From contig WRHT01000046.1 of the NCBI GenBank assembly GCA_009783115.1, forward strand, positions 1-9,124: a stretch of 9,124 nucleotides of DNA, in the 5' to 3' direction. The position numbers and the translations under genes were made by a program. How positions within the stretch are numbered: the first letter of the stretch is position 1; each line of letters begins with the position of its first letter. This document shows, in pieces, positions 1 through 8,170 of this stretch. This DNA is from Desulfovibrionaceae bacterium. GTDB taxonomy: Bacteria; Desulfobacterota; Desulfovibrionia; Desulfovibrionales; Desulfovibrionaceae. The notes beneath the pieces are model-generated. The model made no database searches, was not told the origin of the DNA, and saw only the letters and a list, made by a program, of their open reading frames with translations.

Positions 1-1600
<1,600 letters not shown>

Positions 1601-1667
1601 AACTGGCCTCTACCTCAAAAAGGCCCTGTCGTCCATGCCCAGGCAGACAAACGTCCCCGCCGGCACA

Positions 1668-1695
1668 TATATAGAATTTTTCTTAACCTGGTCAA
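1668..1695 (-). promoter_or_regulatory. Predicted sigma70 promoter for the GAF-mreB transcript
   Basis: On the minus strand TTGACC (1695-1690) lies 16 bases upstream of TATATA (1673-1668). TATATG, two bases further on, is an alternative -10 with an 18-base spacer. Transcription would begin near 1661 and give a leader of about 60 nt before the GAF-protein ATG at 1600. Upstream DNA is A+T-rich. This rests on consensus matching only. Confidence 0.5.
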
Positions 1696-1720
1696 AATTT
1701 TACAGGCATATTTTTTCTTC

Positions 1721-1764
1721 TGGAAAATTTTTGAGACTTGTGCTAGAGTTTTTATAAATTTCCA
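1721..1764. repeat. Imperfect inverted repeat flanking the rightward promoter
   Basis: TGGAAAATTT (1721-1730) and AAATTTCCA (1756-1764) are inverted copies that differ by one inserted A. They sit just upstream of the -35 and across the end of the -10 of the plus-strand promoter. A repressor or activator could bind here, but in A+T-rich DNA such a match can arise by chance. Confidence 0.25.
1731..1758 (+). promoter_or_regulatory. Predicted sigma70 promoter for the plus-strand operon
   Basis: TTGAGA (1731-1736) and TATAAA (1753-1758) are separated by 16 bases, close to the sigma70 consensus. Transcription would begin about 1765, leaving a leader of roughly 20 nt that contains the ribosome site of the GTG-started gene. 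About 35 bp separate this -35 from that of the leftward promoter, so both could be controlled from the A+T-rich DNA between them. Confidence 0.5.
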
Positions 1765-1773
1765 AGACCTTCG

Positions 1774-1778
1774 AAAGG
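1774..1778 (+). promoter_or_regulatory. Ribosome binding site supporting a GTG start at 1787
   Basis: AAAGG at 1774-1778 ends eight bases before the in-frame GTG at 1787. No in-frame ATG lies between the promoter and the first well-formed protein sequence. The ATG at 1785, overlapping the GTG, is in another frame and meets TGA at once. This decides the start of the following gene. Confidence 0.6.
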
Positions 1779-1786
1779 CAACAGAT

Positions 1787-3517
1787 GTGAAATCCTGGCA
1801 AGAAGCATTCACCAAAGGAAAAATATCCTGGCATGATGAAATAAACTTAAGAAATCATCTGGTTGTCCACGACTTGCACGAATTCAAGCAGTTCATTGAT
1901 CTGGCGCACATCCGCTATGGCCTGATCAAACCCTACTTTGAAAATAGCGACTATCCCCTGGTAGAGAGCCGCGAACTCCTGCCTTCTTTTGACGTGGATA
2001 TGTGGGAATATAAAGAACTGCCCGGTTTCAGCCTGGTGGCCTTTGGACGCCCGATAAATTATTTTTCGGAAGTCTTTCAGTTTGATCTGCTCTGGCCGAT
2101 CACTAGTGAACTGTCTGAAGAAGAAACCAACAGGATCATGAAATCCAACCTGCTGACCTTTCAGAATCGCATCCATAAATCCGAACATGCGCCCCTGACA
2201 ACCGCTCTTGGACAGGCTGACCTGACCAGCCTGGATAATTACTTCACCTTGATGCCCTTTCTGGACAAGATGGACCGGGCCCAGGTGCTGGCCATGAACG
2301 ACGATGTGCCTGAAATGACCAACTTTTGTCTCTGTGGGGTTTATGCCTCTTTTCCTTCAGACTTGGATACGGAAATCAAGCGTTACGGGCTGCGCATAGG
2401 TCAATTCGCTGTTGGCGACAATGATAAATATGAAAAAAACCGCCTGTTCGTATATCAGCATATGATGGAGCTATACGGCTTCCCCATTGCCTCGGAACGC
2501 CGCACTTCCGCCGCGCTTTTTGCCAGACGCCTGCACAAGATGGGGGAAAAATTTCTCATCCGCACTCTAGGACAATCGGACCGCACCATTACAACAATTT
2601 GGAACCACACCAGCGGCAGAACCTATCCTTTTGTGGAAAAAATCTCTCTGCTGGCCCTGGACAAAGATCAGACCGAATACATGGATACCCTGGAAAAAGA
2701 AGGCTACTTCGTTGACCCAGATAAACGGGTTGTGCTGCTCCGGGTAAAATACAAACAGCATTCCTACAACCAGGACAATGTGCGCCAGGATCGCGCTCTC
2801 TCCGTGGATAAACAGGAAATCATCCACCCCATCAACGGAGAGGTACTGCCCGGCGTGAACATAATCAGGGACAGCACAAACATACTTCTGCGCTTGAACG
2901 ATATAGTCCGTGGAGAACATACGGGAAGTATTGTTTATAAACGCAATGAACTTGTTCAAAATACAGATACGGATGAAAAGAAACTAAAATTTATATTCGC
3001 CTGGCTCTCTAAACACCAATATCGCGTAATTTCATATAGTGATGAGTTTTATAATAATTTCAGTAAAATTTTGGATATATATTTATTATCATTAGAAAAC
3101 TATGATAATCTTCATAAATATGACGATTTATACCAGGACGTCCTTGCTAAATACAGCTATATCCAACAAGCGCGCAAAATAAAATTTCTTGAGGATTTGA
3201 AAGCTAGAAATGTACGCGGAAAAAAAATTGGCTATGTAGAAATGCTTGAAGAAGCAGTAAATTTATTACAAACATTAAAATTTGAAATCGTAAATTATTT
3301 TGAACAACTGGTTGATTCTGTAATAAATATTGGTGATAATATCCTCAATGATCGTTATCTACGCCGTACTTACATTGAAAAAAAAGGTACGGAGTTTACC
3401 CCCAGGCAACAGGCCATCCGGCGCAATTACGGCAGACTGGTAGCCCTGATCGATGAATTCAAGGCCATCAAACGGACGCGCCAGGAAACAACCAAACACT
3501 ACAACAGCGCAAGCTGA
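1787..3517 (+). CDS. Conserved-looking protein of unknown function, 576 aa, first gene of the operon
   Basis: I do not recognise this protein. It starts with GTG behind AAAGG and runs 576 residues. It has no signal peptide, no membrane segment, and no Walker, nuclease, HTH or zinc motif that I can identify. The first 380 residues look like a mixed alpha/beta globular part, with aromatic stretches such as FDVDMWEYKELPGFSLVAFG (68-87), a CLCG pair (181-184) and the basic stretch SERRTSAALFARRLHKMGEK (236-255). Residues 385-510 are rich in Lys, Tyr, Asn, Ile and Leu and probably helical. The end is strongly basic: DRYLRRTY (522-529), PRQQAIRRNYGR (539-550), KAIKRTRQETTK (559-570), so contact with nucleic acid or another acidic partner is possible but unproven. 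Codons for about residues 385-524 are markedly A+T-rich compared with the rest. gcvT begins 11 bp downstream. Confidence 0.85.
   Translation: MKSWQEAFTKGKISWHDEINLRNHLVVHDLHEFKQFIDLAHIRYGLIKPYFENSDYPLVESRELLPSFDVDMWEYKELPGFSLVAFGRPINYFSEVFQFDLLWPITSELSEEETNRIMKSNLLTFQNRIHKSEHAPLTTALGQADLTSLDNYFTLMPFLDKMDRAQVLAMNDDVPEMTNFCLCGVYASFPSDLDTEIKRYGLRIGQFAVGDNDKYEKNRLFVYQHMMELYGFPIASERRTSAALFARRLHKMGEKFLIRTLGQSDRTITTIWNHTSGRTYPFVEKISLLALDKDQTEYMDTLEKEGYFVDPDKRVVLLRVKYKQHSYNQDNVRQDRALSVDKQEIIHPINGEVLPGVNIIRDSTNILLRLNDIVRGEHTGSIVYKRNELVQNTDTDEKKLKFIFAWLSKHQYRVISYSDEFYNNFSKILDIYLLSLENYDNLHKYDDLYQDVLAKYSYIQQARKIKFLEDLKARNVRGKKIGYVEMLEEAVNLLQTLKFEIVNYFEQLVDSVINIGDNILNDRYLRRTYIEKKGTEFTPRQQAIRRNYGRLVALIDEFKAIKRTRQETTKHYNSAS
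2941..3360 (+). other. A+T-rich segment inside the unknown gene
   Basis: By hand count 120 of 420 bases are G or C (about 29%). Sixty-base samples on either side (2821-2880 and 3421-3480) each contain 33 of 60 (55%). The reading frame is uninterrupted across the segment, and codons shift to A/T-ending forms such as TTA, ATA, AAT and AAA. Composition returns to normal within about 60 bases at the right-hand edge. Confidence 0.85.
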
Positions 3518-3528
3518 ACAGGGCGTCT

Positions 3529-4632
3529 ATGATTAACCTGTCAACAACCCCACTAAATGCCTGGCACCGGGCTCATGGAGCCAAAATGGCTCCGTTCGCC
3601 GGATGGGATATGCCCATCCAGTACACGGGCATCCTGCACGAACACGAACATACGCGCGCTAAGGCTTCTGTTTTTGATATCTGCCACATGGGAGAATTCC
3701 TAATCCACGGCCCCGGATCCACCGCGGCTCTGGCCGAAGCCATAAGCGCCAACCTGCGCACCCTGGCCCCCGGACGCTGCCGCTACGGCTTTCTGTTGAA
3801 CGAAGAGGGCGGCATACTTGACGACCTGATCACTTACCGCCTGGCGGATGACAGTTACATGCTGGTAATCAACGCCGCCTGCGTTGAACAGGATTGGGGC
3901 GTCCTGAGAGAACGTCTGCCCCAGGGAATAAAGCTGGAAAATATTTCTGAAAGCACCGGCAAAATTGATTTACAGGGTCCGGCGGCCCTTGAGGTATTGC
4001 AAAAACTCTTTCCACCGGACCGCTTCATGGATTGGCGCTCCCTGCCTTATTACGCCTTTGCTGAAATTTTTCTGAACGGCAAAAAAACAATCATCAGCCG
4101 CACCGGATACACCGGCGAACTCGGCTATGAAATCTACCTGCCCGCGGAAGAAACCCTGCGGCAATGGGAACTTTGCCTGGAGCATCCCCTAATCGGGCCG
4201 GCCGGACTGGGGGCGCGCGATACTCTGCGCCTGGAGGCCGGGCTTTTGCTTTATGGGCAGGATATGGACTCGATGCGCACCCCGGCGGAAGCCGGTTATG
4301 CCGAAATGCTGACCTCTCCCGATGCTTATGTAGGTAAGGCCGGCGCCCCGCGGCTACGCCAACGGCTCACTCCCCTCGTTCTGCCCGGAAGACGCAGCGC
4401 CAGGCACGGACACAAAGTCTTGACCCATGACGGCGATGGGCGGGAAATAGGCTTGATCACCAGCGCTTCCTTCGCTCCTTCCTTAGGCTACTCCATTGCC
4501 TTGGCCTATATTGACCAGGACCAAGCCGCGGCGGATAAATACCTGATCCTGACCGACAGGGCGCCGCTGGAAGCCGAACGGGCGGTCCTGCCTTTTTATA
4601 AAACCGGCACCGCCAGAAACAAACTGATGTGA
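3529..4632 (+). CDS. gcvT: Aminomethyltransferase (glycine cleavage system T protein)
   Basis: T protein of the glycine cleavage system. It transfers the methylene group from aminomethyl-lipoyl H protein to tetrahydrofolate and releases ammonia; the reaction is reversible and is used in glycine synthesis. At 367 aa it matches the family. Visible are the N-terminal TPLNAWHRAHGAKMAPFAGW (7-26), FDICHMGE (49-56), the folate-site segment GGILDDLITY (94-103) with the catalytic Asp, SRTGYTGELGYEIYLP (190-205), GLGARDTLRLEAGLLLYG (226-243), TPAEAG (251-256) and the C-terminal barrel motif EIGLITSASFAPSLG (306-320). The KGCYxGQE motif of the related YgfZ proteins is absent, which favours true GcvT. 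The ribosome site is poor (AGGG seven bases upstream), and the start lies 11 bp after the previous stop, suggesting coupled translation. No H or P protein gene is in the window, so partners must be encoded elsewhere. Confidence 0.93.
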   Translation: MINLSTTPLNAWHRAHGAKMAPFAGWDMPIQYTGILHEHEHTRAKASVFDICHMGEFLIHGPGSTAALAEAISANLRTLAPGRCRYGFLLNEEGGILDDLITYRLADDSYMLVINAACVEQDWGVLRERLPQGIKLENISESTGKIDLQGPAALEVLQKLFPPDRFMDWRSLPYYAFAEIFLNGKKTIISRTGYTGELGYEIYLPAEETLRQWELCLEHPLIGPAGLGARDTLRLEAGLLLYGQDMDSMRTPAEAGYAEMLTSPDAYVGKAGAPRLRQRLTPLVLPGRRSARHGHKVLTHDGDGREIGLITSASFAPSLGYSIALAYIDQDQAAADKYLILTDRAPLEAERAVLPFYKTGTARNKLM

Positions 4633-4635
4633 AGC

Positions 4636-5379
4636 ATGCGCGCCTTTTATCTGGAACCGGCACGCTGGCAAAAACCTTTTTACCTGGCAGGGGCGGAAGC
4701 TAGGCACTTGCGTAAAGTTTTGCGACTGGAACCTGGAGAACGCATTCTGTTATTGGACGGACAGGGACGAAGCGGCGAATTTTCCATTGAACGAATGGAA
4801 AAACAGTTGGTCAGGCTGGAAGCTGTGAGCATATCCGCGCATCCCCAACCTGCGGGACGCATTTTTCTGGCAGCGGCCTATACCAGGGCGGCCAGACGCA
4901 GTTTTATGCTGGAAAAAGCCGTGGAATTGGAAGCCGGCGGCATCTGGTTCTGGCAGGCTGAACACAGCCAGGCCCTGATGCCGTCCAGCCCGAGTGACCA
5001 TTGGCGGGAACAGATTCTGGCCGGAAGCAAACAAAGCCTCAACCCCTGGCCTCCCGAGCTGAAAACCCTGCCCGGAGGCGCCCAAGGGGTATGCACTGCC
5101 TCCGAACGCTTTTCCCGGCGTTTCCTGCTCTGGGAAGAAGCCGGCAAAGAAAACCTGCTCTCTTTTACGGACCTCTCCAGCCCTGAAGACACGATTTTCG
5201 CCATGGGCCCGGAAGGAGGCTTAAGCGAAAAAGAAGTGGCTGTTTTCCAATGCCGGGGCTTCAAGACTGTCAGCCTGGGCCAACGGATTCTGCGCTGGGA
5301 AACGGCCGCCGTGCTCTGTATGGGGCTGGCCTGGTGGGCCAGCCAAAACAAAAACGAACCAGACCCGGGGACAATATGA
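4636..5379 (+). CDS. rsmE: 16S rRNA (uracil-1498-N3)-methyltransferase
   Basis: SPOUT-family enzyme that methylates N3 of U1498 in helix 44 of 16S rRNA within assembled 30S subunits, using S-adenosylmethionine. At 247 aa it is of normal length. The N-terminal part is the PUA-like RNA-binding region (HLRKVLRLEPGERILLLDG, 24-42). The C-terminal part carries the trefoil-knot SAM site: GPEGGLSEKE (191-200) and SLGQRILRWETAAVL (213-227). Most family members have RILRTETA, so Trp at 221 is a small variation. The conserved KQS (132-134) is present, followed by a Trp/Pro-rich stretch instead of the more usual SGR. The start lies only 3 bp after the gcvT stop and has only GAAG ahead of it, so translation probably depends on gcvT. 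The stop overlaps the rarA start in ATGA. Confidence 0.93.
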   Translation: MRAFYLEPARWQKPFYLAGAEARHLRKVLRLEPGERILLLDGQGRSGEFSIERMEKQLVRLEAVSISAHPQPAGRIFLAAAYTRAARRSFMLEKAVELEAGGIWFWQAEHSQALMPSSPSDHWREQILAGSKQSLNPWPPELKTLPGGAQGVCTASERFSRRFLLWEEAGKENLLSFTDLSSPEDTIFAMGPEGGLSEKEVAVFQCRGFKTVSLGQRILRWETAAVLCMGLAWWASQNKNEPDPGTI

Positions 5380-6584
5380 GCCATGCGCCCCCTCTGCCGG
5401 AGCTCCTGCGCCCCCAGAACCTGGATAATTTCGTGGGCCAGGCGCACCTGCGTGAAAAACTTAAAAATTTTCTCCAGGCCCCTCGCCTGCCCAGTTTACT
5501 CTTCTTCGGACCCCCAGGTTCAGGCAAATCCAGTCTGGCTTTAATCCTGGCCCAGGCCGGAGGACGCTCCCACCTCCGCCTGAGCGCCCCGGAAGCCGGC
5601 CTGCAACAACTACGGCGCACGTTGAACGGGGTGGAAATACTGGTGCTGGATGAATTGCACCGTTTTTCCAAAGCCCAGCAGGATTTTTTTCTCCCATTGC
5701 TGGAAAGCGGCGAACTCACGCTTTTGGCCACCACCACCGAAAACCCTTCTTTCAGCGTCACCCGCCAATTGTTATCACGTTTACTGGTGCTGCGCCTCTA
5801 TCCCCTGGCGCCGGATGAACTTTTATCCCTGGCCCATCGGGGCATGGACAGCAAGGATCTACGCCTGGAACCGGATGGGGTAAATCTGCTGATCGGCGCT
5901 TCCGGCGGGGATGCGCGCACCCTGCTGAACCTCCTGGAATACACGGCCGCCATGCCCGAAGATCAACGCGAGGCCGGACATATCCGTGCCGCCCTGCCGG
6001 AACTCATCATGCGCCACGATAAAGATGGCGACAGCCACTACGAGATCATCTCCGCCCTTATCAAATCCATCCGGGGGAGCGATCCGGATGCCGCCCTCTA
6101 TTACCTGGCCTGCCTGCTGGAAGGCGGCGAGGACCCGCGCTTCATCTGCCGCCGTTTGATCCTGGCCGCGGCTGAAGATGTGGGGCTGGCTGACCCCCAA
6201 GCCCTGACCATGGCCGTATCATGCCAGCAGGCTGTAGAGTTCGTGGGTATGCCAGAAGGTTTCCTGCCCCTGGCGGAAACTTGCGTGTATCTGGCCCTGG
6301 CCCCCAAAAACAACAGCGCCTATGCCGCTTATCTAAACGCGGCCAAAGAAGTGAAAACCAGGGGGGCGCGCCCGGTTCCCTTGCACCTGCGCAATGCCGT
6401 TACCAAGCTGCAAAAGGAGTGGGGTTTCGGACATGGCTATCTTTATCCGCACAACTATCCTGATGGATGGGTAAAACAGGATTATCTGCCGCAGGAGGTC
6501 GCCACGCGCCGTTTCTACCACCCCAAAAATCTCGGGGAAGAAAACAACCTTATATTGCGCTGGGTAAAACGCCTGCAGGACTAA
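5376..6584 (+). CDS. rarA: Replication-associated AAA+ ATPase RarA (MgsA/WRNIP1 family)
   Basis: AAA+ ATPase related to clamp-loader subunits, acting at stalled replication forks. Of 402 residues, the AAA+ core shows Walker A GPPGSGKS (45-52), Walker B ILVLDELHRFSKAQQD (88-103), sensor 1 ATTTENPSF (118-126), the arginine-finger segment QLLSR (131-135) and sensor 2 GGDART (177-182). The C-terminal tetramerisation part carries the family hallmarks KDGDSHYEIISALIKSIRGS (216-235), EDPRFICRRLILAAAEDVGL (252-271), KNNSAYAAYLNAAKEV (311-326) and PVPLHLRNAVTKL (333-345). The protein is shorter than E. coli RarA, with about nine residues missing between Walker A and B. The start at 5376 was chosen over an upstream in-frame ATG because it has GGGG five bases ahead, overlaps the rsmE stop by 4 bp and begins at the family N-terminus (LRPQNLDNFVGQ). 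Confidence 0.93.
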   Translation: MSHAPPLPELLRPQNLDNFVGQAHLREKLKNFLQAPRLPSLLFFGPPGSGKSSLALILAQAGGRSHLRLSAPEAGLQQLRRTLNGVEILVLDELHRFSKAQQDFFLPLLESGELTLLATTTENPSFSVTRQLLSRLLVLRLYPLAPDELLSLAHRGMDSKDLRLEPDGVNLLIGASGGDARTLLNLLEYTAAMPEDQREAGHIRAALPELIMRHDKDGDSHYEIISALIKSIRGSDPDAALYYLACLLEGGEDPRFICRRLILAAAEDVGLADPQALTMAVSCQQAVEFVGMPEGFLPLAETCVYLALAPKNNSAYAAYLNAAKEVKTRGARPVPLHLRNAVTKLQKEWGFGHGYLYPHNYPDGWVKQDYLPQEVATRRFYHPKNLGEENNLILRWVKRLQD

Positions 6585-6588
6585 AACC

Positions 6589-7440
6589 ATGCACGGACGA
6601 CAACCCCAGGACAATTTCCCCATGCCCTACACGGGATCGGCCTATAAAACCCCGGCCAGCATACGCCGGCCTCTTTCCTGCCTTTTTCCAAACCTCAGCT
6701 TTTACTGGCGCATGTTCATGATTGTCCGCCTGGGCGGAGCCAAAGCAGCCGCTGACGATTACAACGCTGAAGACTGGATCGTGGGCAGCGCCGGCATCGT
6801 CCGGGCCTTGGAATACTGCGGAGGAATTTTTGAAATAAGCGGGATGGAAAACTTCATCAATCTGCCCGGACCTTGTGTTTTTGTCGGCAACCACATGAGT
6901 ACCCTGGAAACTTTCGTCCTGCCATGCCTGATCCAGCCGCATAGAGACGTGACCTTCGTGGTGAAAGAGAGCCTTCTGCGCTACCCTTGGTTCGGACATC
7001 TACTGGGTTCACGCGACCCCATCAAGGTGGCCCGCAAAGACCCCCGCGCGGATCTTGCGGCCATGCTGCAAGGAGGAGCTGAACGCCTGGCCGAAGGGCG
7101 ATCCCTTATCGTTTTTCCCCAAGGCAGCCGGAGCGCCTTGGTTGAACCCGAACATTTCAACAGCATCGGCGTGAAAATAGCCAAAAGAGCCGGAGTGCCG
7201 GCTATCCCTGTGGCCGTGCGCACCGATGCCTGGGGCAATGGCAATATTTTCAAGGATTTCGGAGCCATCCGTCCGGAACTGGGCATACATTTCAAATTCG
7301 GCCCAGCCATGGAAATAAGCGGCAACGGCAAGGCCGCCCACCAGGAAATCCTGCGCTTTATCCAGAACAACCTGACGGCCTGGGGACTTCAGCAACCCGC
7401 TTACGCGCTGGAACAAGGCGATATCAGAACCAATCAATAA
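6589..7440 (+). CDS. Lysophospholipid acyltransferase, PlsC-like (1-acylglycerol-3-phosphate acyltransferase family)
   Basis: A 283-aa member of the PlsC/LPLAT superfamily, which moves an acyl chain onto lysophosphatidate or related lysolipids at the inner membrane. Block I is NHMSTLE (101-107), an HX4E version of the usual HX4D. Other blocks are TFVVKESLLRYPWFG (122-136), block II DPIKVARKDP (143-152), block III FPQGSRS (176-182; usual form FPEGTRS) and block IV GVPAIPVAV (202-210). The AWGNG...KDFG stretch (214-225) recalls a subfamily I associate with sulfate-reducing deltaproteobacteria. A hydrophobic patch near residues 37-48 could attach it to the membrane, but no clear spanning helix is seen. 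The ATG at 6589 has AGGA eight bases upstream and lies 4 bp after rarA. The ATG at 6622, also behind an AGGA, is a possible alternative. Last gene of the operon; its end overlaps bamD tail to tail. Exact substrate is unknown. Confidence 0.85.
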   Translation: MHGRQPQDNFPMPYTGSAYKTPASIRRPLSCLFPNLSFYWRMFMIVRLGGAKAAADDYNAEDWIVGSAGIVRALEYCGGIFEISGMENFINLPGPCVFVGNHMSTLETFVLPCLIQPHRDVTFVVKESLLRYPWFGHLLGSRDPIKVARKDPRADLAAMLQGGAERLAEGRSLIVFPQGSRSALVEPEHFNSIGVKIAKRAGVPAIPVAVRTDAWGNGNIFKDFGAIRPELGIHFKFGPAMEISGNGKAAHQEILRFIQNNLTAWGLQQPAYALEQGDIRTNQ

Positions 7441-8170
7441 TTTTGTGCCAGGAACCCTCGATAACGCGCCGCTTGGCCTCGCTATTTTTCTTGAGATAAA
7501 GAAAATAGGCGGCCTGGCTTCTGTTTTCCGCATACCGGACCAAATCCTCTATTTCGCGATAATCCCGCAAGACAATCATGTAGCGCAACCAGGCTGCGTA
7601 ATAATTTTCGGTCCGGAAAAAGAAATCGCCGCTATATAATTCGTATTCCGCAAGCAGACGGCGGCATATGGAGATCTGTTCCGCCGATTTCCTGGCGTAC
7701 TCATGCCCGGTGAAGCTGTCCCGCAGGCGCGTGAAGTAGGAAAGCGCCTCCGCCACCGCCGTTGGCGGGCGATCAACGGATGTATAAGTACGCAGGTTGG
7801 CCATGCCTATCTGAAACAATACATAGGGCATGGCCGTATGCCTGGGATGTTGTACTCCAAAATCCTTGTATGCGTCCACGGCTTGCAGCCACTCCTGGTC
7901 CAGATAGTAGCTGTCGGCCAGGGAGAGCTCCGCTTCAATGGCATAAGGGCTGAAAGGATATTCGTCCTTCAAGCGGGTATACAAAACCACGCTGGTGACG
8001 TAATCTTCCCTATGCATGGCATTGTTAGCGTCTTCAAACAGAACGGCGGCCGCGGCGTCAGGGTCTTTTTCCCAGGTATCGGACACCTGTTTTCCTGAAC
8101 AGGAAAAAAGCCCCAAAGCCATTCCCAGGACGGCCAGCGCGAAAAACTTGCTTTTAATTTTTGAGGACAT
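7424..8170 (-). CDS. bamD: Outer membrane protein assembly factor BamD, lipoprotein
   Basis: Lipoprotein of the BAM complex, which inserts beta-barrel proteins into the outer membrane. At 248 aa it is of normal size. The N-terminus is a lipoprotein signal: basic MSSKIKSK, a hydrophobic stretch (9-22) and lipobox LFSC with Cys24. Ser at +2 fits outer-membrane sorting. The rest is helical with TPR-like repeats: LFEDANNAMHREDYVTSVVL (44-63), EAELSLADSYYLDQEWLQAV (79-98) and the family-typical LAEYELYSGDFFFRTENYYA (173-192). The ATG at 8170 has GGAAG six bases ahead. The gene overlaps the end of trxB by 17 bp, implying translational coupling, and overlaps the convergent acyltransferase gene by 17 bp, so no terminator fits between them. 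Short, divergent TPR lipoproteins can be confused with one another, but length, lipobox and repeats all favour BamD. Confidence 0.87.
   Translation of the reverse strand: MSSKIKSKFFALAVLGMALGLFSCSGKQVSDTWEKDPDAAAAVLFEDANNAMHREDYVTSVVLYTRLKDEYPFSPYAIEAELSLADSYYLDQEWLQAVDAYKDFGVQHPRHTAMPYVLFQIGMANLRTYTSVDRPPTAVAEALSYFTRLRDSFTGHEYARKSAEQISICRRLLAEYELYSGDFFFRTENYYAAWLRYMIVLRDYREIEDLVRYAENRSQAAYFLYLKKNSEAKRRVIEGSWHKIIDWF

Noticed and set aside
1610..1666. A short reading frame (GTG at 1666 or ATG at 1636, stop at 1610, minus strand) in the leader of the GAF-protein gene
   Set aside because: The GTG lies at or before the predicted transcription start and the ATG lacks a ribosome site. The stop sits in the GAF gene's ribosome site, which is suggestive but not enough to call a leader peptide.
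3529..4632. YgfZ-like folate-binding protein as an alternative to GcvT
   Set aside because: The KGCYxGQE motif of YgfZ is absent, while GGILDDLI, the TPAEAG segment and the full C-terminal domain of GcvT are present.
4878..5447. A 189-codon minus-strand open frame opposite rsmE and rarA
   Set aside because: It spans two convincing plus-strand genes and their overlap, and its translation resembles no protein family.
6650..6690. A G+C-rich hairpin (CCGGC...GCCGG) followed by a T/C-rich stretch, considered as a terminator after rarA
   Set aside because: The T run is interrupted by C, and the hairpin lies within the N-terminal coding part of the acyltransferase, where the frame remains open.
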